A DNA stretch of 64,000 nt, from positions 420,684-484,683 of the forward strand of contig KV425559.1 in assembly GCA_001632425.1 (NCBI GenBank). The letters are read 5' to 3'. The notes beneath the pieces are model-generated. The model had not been told where the DNA came from and made no database searches. It saw only the letters and a list, made by a program, of their open reading frames with translations. The position numbers and the translations under genes were made by a program. Each line of letters begins with the position of its first letter. The first letter of the stretch is position 1. Source of the stretch: Neolentinus lepideus HHB14362 ss-1. Lineage: Eukaryota > Basidiomycota > Agaricomycetes > Gloeophyllales > Gloeophyllaceae. Of the stretch, positions 22,861-33,990 are shown one piece after another.

Positions 22861-23554
22861 GGAACGTGCTGCAGTAGCCCAATACTTGCGCAAGCAGCGC
22901 AGGACCAAAAGAAAGCATCTTCCGGAAAAGGTTTTGCTTGCCGTTGGTATGAAGGTAATGGTAACAAGTAATTTGGCGACAGACCTTGACATTGCCAATG
23001 GCTCTCGTGGAGAAGTCGTCAAGATCGTCCTTGATCCAGAGGAACCTCCGTTAACGGATGAGGCAGTAGTCGAACTGAAGCGCTTACCTGCGTATGTTCT
23101 TGTACGACTTGACCGAACACGTATGCCGCAACTTCCCGGATTAGAAGAGCATGTTGTTCCAATCGAGCCTACGAAAGAGTCTTTTAGCATCCCGATGACC
23201 AACAGCACCGAAAAAAGAACCATAAAACACACCATTCACCGATGTCAATTTTGTATAACTCCCGCCTATGCATTCACGGATTATCGAGCCCAAGGTCAAA
23301 CTATATCTTTCAGTATTGCTGATATTGCGAAACCACCCACGGGGAAATTGAGCCTGTGCAACTCGTATGTCTCACTATCACGAAGTCATGGGCAAGATTG
23401 TATTCGACTTCTTCGAGAGTTTGATGAAGAGATCTTCAAACAAAGACATGATCCATATTTGATAGCTGAGGATGATAGATTGGATGACTTGGACCTAAAG
23501 ACGAAGATATGGTGGCAGAGAATGCAGAAGCAGATGGCGGCGGAGGTGAACTAA
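22805..23554 (+). mobile_element. Helitron-type PIF1-like helicase, C-terminal fragment
   Basis: The open frame to the stop at 23554 matches the C-terminal half of PIF1-like helicases carried by basidiomycete Helitrons. Recognisable blocks are VGMKVMVTSNLATDLDIANG with SRGEVVKI, YVLVRLDRTRMPQLPGLEE, FTDYRAQGQTI (helicase motif V/VI area) and NSYVSLSRSHGQDCIRLLR with FDEEIFKQ. The Walker A and B motifs and the N-terminal Rep/nuclease part are absent. Homology seems to begin near 22857, with CEERAAVAQY. This is therefore a 5'-truncated, dead copy. I could not find the 3' hairpin and CTRR end of a Helitron with confidence. Confidence 0.8.
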
Positions 23555-24537
23555 GCAGTGTAGTCTAGAATGGGAAGTTATTGTCATGAATGAGACATTA
23601 ACATTCCCGTGGCGACGGCGTCCACATTGCGAGACGAGATACAACGGATAAGACTTAAAGACGATACAGAGCCACAGATGACAAACATATACAAACAATG
23701 GCAAGAATTTTGGCTTGATATCCGGGAGTGGGAGAATACCTTGCTGGTCGCAAGGTAATACTCACGATGCTCGCGTAATTTCGCTCGGTCATCATAAATA
23801 TTGCGTGCGTGCAGTGCTGCCTCTGAACCTTCCGGCATGTCGACTAACTAGTTCCGGTATTATAATTAACCTATATTCTGTAGTAGCAGACAACGTTAGC
23901 AGAGCCTTTCGTGGAACGTAACTGTCAGGTCTGCCGGTCTCAGCATCGTAGGCCACTTTCGCGAATCGACATGCCGACTGCTATGCAACAACCGAGACTG
24001 AAGTACTACAGACATACAGGATATGTTATGCTGCTCGTGGTCGACCATCAAGAAAGCCATAGGCAACGATGGTTTTGACCCCTACGACTGCGATTGAGAC
24101 GAATACTTGCCGCTGAATACATCCTAGGCTCGAAAGGCGGTCGTACTTTCTCGGACGCCCAGTGCTAGGATGGTTGCGTTTATGCGAAGTTTCATTCTGC
24201 ATATCCAGAGGTCCTTCGTTACAATAACCCATCAAGTGCATGGTCGCTCTTTCACTCCGGGACAGCAGTGGCTACTTCTTGTTCACCGGTCGTCTGACGA
24301 GAACATACGTCAGCAGCTAGCTAGCGTATGTACCTATCTACGTAGCTGAGCATCTTCATTCACGACGGTGACACTAGACATGGTGAGTTGTCGACTAACT
24401 TCATGGGGCCGCGGACGACGCCGATGGCCACAGGAGCCCGGCGGCTCTAACAGACATAGTTCGCTGCTACCTATTGAATGTGGTGATCGACGAGTTGGTG
24501 CGCCCAGAAGAGGACATTCGCTTTCAACGCAAAAAGT
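23555..24537. other. Intergenic, no gene recognised
   Basis: About 980 bases without a supported gene lie between the helicase fragment and the tRNA. Short open frames only. The left edge may still be part of the Helitron remnant. Confidence 0.45.
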
Positions 24538-24609
24538 CTCTCTGGCGGGGAGTCGAACCCCGCTCTCCCGCGTGACAGGCGGGTGTACTATCCGATATAC
24601 TACCAGAGA
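24538..24609 (-). tRNA. tRNA-Asp, anticodon GTC
   Basis: The reverse strand folds into a full cloverleaf of 72 bases without an intron. The acceptor stem pairs TCTCTGG with CCAGAGA, followed by discriminator G. The anticodon arm is CCCGC-CTGTCAC-GCGGG with GTC in the loop. The T arm is CGGGG-TTCGACT-CCCCG. A TTTTT tract begins two bases after the discriminator base (plus strand A run at 24531-24535), a normal RNA polymerase III terminator. Confidence 0.96.
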
Positions 24610-24748
24610 CAATGATTGCGCCTGTGGTTATGTACATGTTGAAGTCGGCGTCAACTTGACATTGGACAAATATATCAATTCACGATTACATTCTTCCTAT
24701 TCCTAGTGTATCTTACACACACGCGTATCTTCAAGGTCTGACGGAAGC

Positions 24749-25698
24749 TTACCAAGGCGTACCCAAAGGGAAAACCATAGGACCTCTTATTTCCTCTTTC
24801 TTGTCCTTCCCGCAAAGCAGCTCGACGAGGGTCAGTGCAAAGGGGAATGCCGTCCCTAGATGTCGTGTCTCGTAAGAGGGAATAGAGAAAGGCACGAAGC
24901 CACTCACCAGGACCACGGCTTTGAGCCATGTCAGCGGATGTCAATCATGATGAGCGGAGAGGGTAGGAAATAAATCACCTAGTTACTAAATTCTTCGACA
25001 CCACCACTGACTCTTCCGAATAGTCGAAGTCTAGCGGGATGTATAGGATCGAAGTCTAGACGGTCCAGTGGGAAATAGACGCACCTTTATCAAGCTCAGA
25101 TTTCACGCTCGGATGAGACGTCAGCGCTTGCTTGGGTAGATTCGATGTCTTCGCAGCCATACTCCCTACGACACAAGAAGACCTGATAGTCAAAGCCACC
25201 GTACATAGAACGGGCTGATTCAATCGTACCAGCACAGATCATCCCCACCACTTTCCCTTTAGTGTAGTACTCCCGTACGAGATGCTGCACGGGCGAGCTC
25301 GAAGCTATGGTCTCCGCGCCTTTCGCTCCTCCGGGGATGATCAACGCGTCAAATTTATCCTACACTCCAGTTCCTCAGCTCTCTTCCCTTCAGACGACTT
25401 GTCCGCTCACCGGCCCAAGCTCCAGAGGCGCAAAGAACCTATCCGGCAAGATATTGATACCTCTCGATCCCTTCGCGAACGGAGGGGCAGTTCTGTTCCC
25501 GTACTCGAGTCCACCCTCGTCGTCCGCCGGCGCGATGTATGCCGACGTGCACGACACGCCAGCGCGGACGAGTGTGTCATACGTTATGGTGCTGTAGACC
25601 GACCCGTTTTAGATCAGACAGTAAATGGAAACGTGAAGCTGCACTGACAATTCCATCTCCTCCGTACCGTCGGCAATGAGTATAAGTGCGGAGGGCAT
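24749..25698 (-). CDS. DJ-1/PfpI family protein
   Basis: DJ-1 family members act as glutathione-independent glyoxalases or deglycases or as oxidative-stress sensors. The start at 25698 reads MPSALILIADGTEEME with the conserved glutamate. Exon 2 has TITYDTLVRAGVSCTSAYI. Exon 3 has DALIIPGGAKGAETI and ends GKVVGMICAG with the reactive nucleophile-elbow cysteine. Exon 4 continues SMAAKTSNLPKQALTSHPSV with the partner histidine. A short exon reads DFDYSEESVVVSKNLVT, a tiny one supplies SRGPG, and the last gives TAFPFALTLVELLCG and ends LGTPW at the stop 24749. All catalytic positions and the full length are present. The acceptor before the DFDYSEES exon is duplicated (see findings). The tRNA-Asp lies about 140 bases beyond the stop on the same strand. 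Confidence 0.9.
25024..25059 (-). repeat. Duplicated 11-base splice-acceptor sequence in the DJ-1 gene
   Basis: The plus-strand 11-mer TCGAAGTCTAG occurs at 25024-25034 and again at 25049-25059. On the coding strand each copy reads CTAGACTTCGA, so each supplies an AG acceptor followed by the same exon start. Only the copy nearest the exon body keeps the frame; the other is 25 bases away and would shift it. Confidence 0.85.
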
Positions 25699-26803
25699 GA
25701 TTGTAGCCCTAATAGTGTTGAGAGAAATACAGTTAGTTATACAGAGATCCACAGGTTAATACGGCGGCAGTCGTCGATGTTGGCAGAGTAAATATGCGGT
25801 CATGACGAGCGTCACAGGTGGGTCACGCGTGACTAATTTTCGAAGGGGTGCTGCACGTGTTAGCCATGTGGCGCGCCTCCCGCTTTCCCTTTCGTGCTCA
25901 GCGCGTTCTCTCCTTTCTCCATTACGCGTCGTTCGCTAGCTATGCTCAACGCCGCTTTTTTTTCCTCCCACATATTCTTCACTCTCCTTTCTGGCGGTTG
26001 AGTGTAACCCTATTTCGTCGCGTCGCATTTGTGGCTGCTCCGACCTCTCGATGTCACGATCCTCAGTCACAGCGGAATTGACGATCACGTGCCTAGAGTC
26101 TGCCGTCGGTCCCAGCGTCCCCCCAAGTGTGACATACCTCGTATATGGATTTCTGCATTACCCTCGCTGCCACTCTTCTTTAACAGGATCGTAGAGCACA
26201 CAAGTGGTATGATGGAGATCGTCGTCTCCACAGGCCTAACTGGACTAAAAATGCCGGACGTTCAACTTGAACTTAACTTCTCTCTCCGTTGGGTCAACTT
26301 GCTTCTCTCTCCGTTGGGGGAATTCCATGCCAACAACTAACGGATCTCGTTTCTGCACTACGCGACTACTTGTTCTCGTACACTTCCATCAGTATTGTGC
26401 CAGTTCGCAGCTAGTTTGGACTTTGGACGGCCGGACTGGACGATTGTGGCACGGTGCACCGCAGTTCTCGCCCTCTTCAGCCACATGATCTCTATTATTG
26501 GGAGATGTGGCAAGGTTCGGTTCACGGAAACATTGACCAAAAATCCCGGTGTAGTCAACTAACAGTTCTACAGTTGACGCCTAACATCACGGCAGTGAAC
26601 CGGCACAACACTAACTTTCACATATGCCCGACGGGGGGGCCACCGCTCTTCATTTTGTGCATCATCCCTGCTTAATATCGAAGCACCATACACCGCCGCA
26701 CCAACCACGAGGGCGACGACGATCTCACACCTGGCGTCATGATCACCGTTTCACCACCACCGACATGGCTCGCCCAAACGCCGGTTTAAAAGAGCGATCG
26801 CAG
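25699..26803. other. Intergenic, pyrimidine-rich, with a short direct repeat
   Basis: No gene is supported in these 1.1 kb. Cytosine- and thymine-rich tracts are frequent. The 17-mer CTTCTCTCTCCGTTGGG occurs twice near 26277 and 26302, 25 bases apart. The left side should contain the DJ-1 promoter. Confidence 0.5.
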
Positions 26804-26867
26804 CTATTGCGATCACATTATTAGCAGGCTCGCGACTATTGCGGACACATTATTAGCAGGCTCGTGA
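26804..26867. repeat. Two-copy 32-base tandem repeat at the esterase pseudogene start
   Basis: Bases 26804-26835 and 26836-26867 are two adjacent 32-base units that differ at only three or so positions (units begin CTATTGCG and contain CACATTATTAGCAGGCTCG). The second copy ends at the pseudogene start codon. Confidence 0.9.
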
Positions 26868-28575
26868 TGGTACCCCCACTTCATATTTTCCCACTACTCG
26901 TCGCAAGCGCGCTAGCAGTCAGCCCAATTGTGAACGTCGATTACGCGCAGTATCAGGGCACGGCGCGGCCAGGAGGCGTCACGGACTGGCTCGGGATTCG
27001 GTACGCCGCGCCGCCCGTAGGGAACTTGCGGTTCGCCGCGCCGCAGGATCCTGTGTCTGAGAAAAGCGTACAGGTAGCAGACAAGGTGTGTGAGGATATG
27101 CGGATATCTGCAAGACATTCGTCATTGCTGAGTTGCTGATATATAGCACGGCTTGATCTGTATCCAAACCGGGGCGGCGGCGAATGCCACGACAACGTCG
27201 GAGGACTGCTTGTTCCTCGACGTCTACGCTCCGAGTGCTGCAACCGCCACTTCAAAGTTACCTGTGTACTTTTTCATCCAGGGCGGGGGCTTCAATCAGA
27301 ACTCGAATGCGAACTATAATGGCAAGGGGCTGATTGAAGCCTCTGGGATGAATATTGCCGTGGTTAATTTCAACTATCGGGTGGGGCCGTACGGGTTCTT
27401 GGCGAGTAACGAAGTCGAAAGTCTTAATAACAGTCTTTTGGACCAACGCAAGGTTATGGAATGGGTGCAGAAATACATCAGCCGGGTAAGTTGGTGACTT
27501 TGTTCTCATATATATCCTATTGACGCGCTTTAAAGTTCGGCGGAGACCCAGACCACGTTGTCATGGGCGGAGACGGTGCTGGCCTCGGCTGCTTCAGTGA
27601 CGCTGCACTTGAAGCTTGACAGCCTATGGAGGCAGGAATGACGGACTGTTCCATGCGGTGGCGGCTGAATCGCAATCATTCGGGCCTATGCTGACTGCGA
27701 ATGAAAGCCAGTATGCATACGATGGTCTGGTTTCGCGCGCGGGGTGCACGAACGCCTCTGATACTCTGGCCTGTCTCCGAAACTTGACTACGACTGAACT
27801 GCAGACGATCAACAACAACTCTGTCTCTCCCGGCGCTAAAATTCCACCGTTGTTCATGTACGGCCCGACGATCGATGGCTCGTTCATTCCAGACTATACA
27901 TATCGCCTCTTCGCGGAGGGTAAGTTCATCTGTGTTCCCTCCATCTTCGGCAACGATACGAACGAAGGGACCATCTTTACGTACAGCACCACGAAACGCT
28001 CGAGGACTCGGACACTTTCCTGCAGGCGCAGTTTCCGTCGCTCACGCCGCAACAGCTAGCCAAGATCAACTCGCTGTATCCTTGAGACGAACGAGAGCTT
28101 TCCGTCCGCGCCCACTACGGGGAAGTATTGGCGGCAGTGCGCCAACGCGTACGGGGAGATGCGGTACAACTGCCCGGGGATCTTCGTGTCCAGCGTGCTG
28201 CAGAATGCGAGTGTCCCTGGGAGCTGGAACTACCACTATGACGTCGAGGACCCGGCGCAGGTGGCTGAGGGGTACGGGGTGCCACACACGATCGAAGTGA
28301 ACGCGATCTGGGGTCCGCAGTACGTCAGCGGGATGCCACCTGCGTCATAGTCGGGCGCACAGGTCGTGCCTGTCATGCAGACGAGCTTCATCAGGTCCTT
28401 TGATCCGAACATCTATCGCTCCCCGGGATCCGCGGAGTGGGCCACGTGGGGCGAGCAGGGCTACCAGCGGCTACTCATCCAGAGCAATCGGACAACGATG
28501 GAGTCCGTACCCCAGGATCAGCGGGACAGGTGTGCGTATCTCTCCAGCATTGCGATCGAGATCAAGCAGTATATA
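26867..28575 (+). pseudogene. Carboxylesterase/lipase pseudogene (type B family)
   Basis: The sequence is collinear with the intact esterase at 53255-54962, with the same intron positions. It begins MVPPLHIFPLLVASALAVSP, a signal peptide. The exon near 27150-27490 reads PVYFFIQGGGFNQNSN and VVNFNYRVGPYGFLAS (oxyanion hole region). Breaks are visible by comparison with the intact copy. At about 27570 the catalytic serine codon AGT is GGT and small indels shift the frame to a TGA. Near 27990 one base is lost, and near 28085 one base is gained, restoring the frame. At 28350 there is an in-frame TAG after GMPPAS, and the normal stop after IEIKQ is lost. The remaining sequence (DYTYRLFAEGKFI, GVPHTIEVNAIWG) is still easily recognised, so decay is recent or slow. 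Confidence 0.93.
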
Positions 28576-28724
28576 AGGGACTGGACTTGTTATAGATTCA
28601 TTCATTCCTCAGATACACTCTTTTATCTCACGTATTGTACAGCCATGGAAATAAATTATGCAGGTAATTTTCAGTTACAAATGTAGAATGAAATTATATC
28701 GAGTACAGTTGGAGGAACAGCTCT

Positions 28725-30524
28725 TCAGCTAGAACCCTGGTCACCAGCAGTCCGACTAACATGCGCCATGCGTGGCGTAAACGGGGCACTAGCAGGATTC
28801 AGCTCCGAAGTCAAAGGCGCATGAAACGGCGACAACGACTGCGTCTGGCCGTGACCTTGCGAGTTTGACGCAGACGGCACGGGATAACTCGACGACCGAC
28901 TGGCGTAACGTCCGGACGACGGTTCGAACGGCGGGGCTCGACTTGAAAGGATGGTGATCGGTGTAGTCGCACCAGTAGCCGTAGACGGGGCCGTCGTGGC
29001 TGAGGATATGTGCGGCGACGAGCTTGACGAGCCAGAGGACGAGGATTCGCCAGTGTTTCCCCGTCCCTTCATACCGTGTGGCGCCGCACTTCTGTTGGAA
29101 TGTGGCGCGCCAAAGTGGGAATGGTGATTGTGGTAGTGATTATGAAAGGCAGAACCGGGCTGTTGATGTGGTCGCTGAATCAGCCCAATACCCTGGTGCT
29201 GGTGTCCCCGGCCACCGAAAAAGTTACTACGCGAGTAATGTGAGTGCCGCTTCTTCTGTGTCGACTGGCCGGGAGCAATATTGTTCTCGTGCCCGCTCCC
29301 GTTCGCGCGCTCGCCGACAGCAGGGTCGAGCTGCTCTCCGACATCCTCGTCCAGCGGGTACTCCTCCCTCTCGACTCGCTCAATCTCCCGCCGGACCTCC
29401 TCCAATCTCTCCTCCAGCTCTGCCACACCACCCTCCAGTCGCTCCCTCCTCGCCCCGAGCTTCTCCAACCGCGCATCCTCTCTCCCTAGCTCTGCTCTCA
29501 ACCCCTCCTCCCTCTTTCGCGCATCGCTCTCCACCCCTTCCCGCCGCGCCCGCACCTTGTCTGCCTCAACCTTGACTCTGTCAAAGTCTCTCTCTCTCTT
29601 CCGTCGTTCGATCTCCAGCTCGGGCACCTCCGCCTGCACCTCCTTCGCCACCTTGTCGATCTCCTCCGTGTGGGTTCCGGTCCGCTTGACCGTCTCCTGC
29701 AGCTGCAGAAGCTTCTGCTTAGCCCGCGCTTCTTCCTTGACAAATCGCTCCGACGACCGTTTCAGTATGTCGATCTCGGAACGCAGCGTCGAATCGGCTT
29801 TCTGGCTCTCCTTCCGCGATGTCTTGAGGGTGGTGAGGATCTCGTTCCGTTCGTTGTTAAGTGCCGTCAGTCGAGCGAGGAGAGTATTCGTGTACTGCTC
29901 TATCGTGATAGTCGGACGAGACGGCGGCGAGGACAAGCTGTTCAGCGACGACGAGGGCGACGGAGGCTCGGACGGCGAGAACAAATCAGAGCCCGCTTGC
30001 ACGCCATCCGCCCCCTCCGTCCGTATATCTATTCTCAGACTCTCAGCCTCCATCTCTGCACGCACAACGCATCCGCGATCAGAAGCACATCCGCGAACGG
30101 GCGACTCACGTTCGACGCCCTCCGCCACCACCCGCTCCTCCGCCGCGGGGGCATCGTGCACCACCCCCAGCTCTATCTCGTATCCCCGCCCGGGGAGCAG
30201 GCCGTACACGATCACCACCGCCTCGTCCGTGCGCTCGTCCACGCGGATGAACACGCGCTGCCACGGCGCGCTGTTCACCTTCACGCTCAGGCCCTTCGAC
30301 AGCGTCTCCGCGATCGGCGTGCGGTCCCCGTCTTCGCCATCCGACTCGTCGTTCGCGGTCCGGAAAGTGTCGCTGAGCGACTTAAGTTGCGTGTTCCAGG
30401 CGCAGGTCGAGAGGACGAAGGTCGCGGAGACGGAGGTGATCTCGCGGGTCGTGAGCGTCAGCGGCGGCGGTGTCCAGGGCCGGATCGTCTGCCAGGTCGT
30501 GGTGCTGCCGGTCTCGACTGTCAT
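28725..30524 (-). CDS. Coiled-coil protein with N-terminal beta-sandwich-like domain, function unknown
   Basis: A single exon encodes about 599 residues from ATG 30524 (MTVETGSTTTWQTIRPWTPP) to the stop at 28725. The frame continues upstream of this ATG, but those residues look non-coding. Residues 1 to about 130 (REITSVSATFVLSTCAWNTQ, WQRVFIRVDERTDEAVVIVY, GLLPGRGYEIELGV) look like a fibronectin-III-type strand pattern. Residues from about 185 to 420 form a long heptad-rich coiled coil dense in Glu, Arg, Lys and Leu. The rest is serine-, histidine- and proline-rich low complexity. I do not recognise a named function. The architecture suits a cytoskeletal, scaffold or tethering protein. Confidence 0.75.
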   Translation of the reverse strand: MTVETGSTTTWQTIRPWTPPPLTLTTREITSVSATFVLSTCAWNTQLKSLSDTFRTANDESDGEDGDRTPIAETLSKGLSVKVNSAPWQRVFIRVDERTDEAVVIVYGLLPGRGYEIELGVVHDAPAAEERVVAEGVERESPVRGCASDRGCVVRAEMEAESLRIDIRTEGADGVQAGSDLFSPSEPPSPSSSLNSLSSPPSRPTITIEQYTNTLLARLTALNNERNEILTTLKTSRKESQKADSTLRSEIDILKRSSERFVKEEARAKQKLLQLQETVKRTGTHTEEIDKVAKEVQAEVPELEIERRKRERDFDRVKVEADKVRARREGVESDARKREEGLRAELGREDARLEKLGARRERLEGGVAELEERLEEVRREIERVEREEYPLDEDVGEQLDPAVGERANGSGHENNIAPGQSTQKKRHSHYSRSNFFGGRGHQHQGIGLIQRPHQQPGSAFHNHYHNHHSHFGAPHSNRSAAPHGMKGRGNTGESSSSGSSSSSPHISSATTAPSTATGATTPITILSSRAPPFEPSSGRYASRSSSYPVPSASNSQGHGQTQSLSPFHAPLTSELNPASAPFTPRMAHVSRTAGDQGSS

Positions 30525-31057
30525 GTCTGCACAGTCATAAATCGTGAGGCGTAATGTGTGGACAGCGCTCGGAGGACAGAGGAATCGAGATGCTGAATCG
30601 CTGATTCGAAAAGTCGCCGCGGGCGTATACCGCTTAGGCAGGAATTCGCACGCTGGATATGACTTGCACAGCTTCCGACTCCCGGCACAGCATTTTTCCG
30701 GAAGAATGCATTGCAATTGAAATATTGACCGCAACGTTTGAACGCGAACATTCTGTCAATTGGCATCCCAGGCTCGAAGTAGAGATTTCAGTCCACAGGC
30801 CTATGACCCTTAAGAGTCATCCGCAATATTATTTCCCGGCCCATCGAGGCTCCCGAGCGCAATCGGTAAACGTTAAAGTTTGAACCGCCATATGTTGAGG
30901 CGCTCATCTTCACTCATATGCAAGCTTCGCATTCTCGGCGACCTAGTGCTACAAGAGACTTCGTTACCAAATTCGAGCATTACCCCAAGAACTCGACAGA
31001 AATACACGAATTACTTAACTGCGATCTAACCTACTCTGGCTGTCCTCTAACCTTACT
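30525..31057. other. Intergenic between coiled-coil gene and prolyl-tRNA synthetase
   Basis: These 533 bases show no conserved frame beyond an upstream extension of the coiled-coil reading frame, which I consider 5' leader. The right part is the 3' untranslated region of the synthetase gene. Confidence 0.5.
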
Positions 31058-33676
<2,619 letters not shown>

Positions 33677-33990
33677 CAAGCGGATACGAATGTAGAACTG
33701 AAGAGGCGCACGCGCCCTGGAAGAACACGATTTTAGTTGTGACTCGACGCGTTTGGCCGTTATCAGATGTCTCCCAGAAGATCGTGCCAGCTGCCGTGAT
33801 ATGATGGTCCTTCCCAACATACGACACACGATACACGCAGAGGACGACCGAGGCAGTGAGGGCAAATAGCGACCCTAATTAGTCGCGTTCGACTTTTACG
33901 TCTTGATAGTAGCGCACTTCGCATCTAAGGGTGTACACGCGACCAATGTATTTTATCATCCCTACTATTCAATACAGCGTTATTCTATCA
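33677..33990. other. Short region between two synthetase genes
   Basis: These 314 bases lie between the prolyl-tRNA synthetase start and the stop of isoleucyl-tRNA synthetase. The first 144 hold the in-frame leader that begins at ATG 33820. The rest is AT-rich and must contain both the IleRS 3' end and the ProRS promoter. Confidence 0.55.

Noticed and set aside
22531..23235. Full length of the 234-codon reverse frame as one gene
   Set aside because: The part beyond about 22860 is antisense to the conserved helicase fragment. Only the part below about 22860 looks coding-like.
26270..26330. Short pyrimidine repeat (CTTCTCTCTCCGTTGGG twice) as a CRISPR-like or regulatory array
   Set aside because: There are only two copies and no regular spacing; eukaryotic nuclear context makes CRISPR implausible.
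29281..30540. Long plus-strand open frame of 419 codons opposite the coiled-coil gene
   Set aside because: It is the antisense shadow of a GC-rich repetitive coding frame. Its product is serine- and arginine-rich without any conserved block, while the reverse strand has a coherent domain layout.
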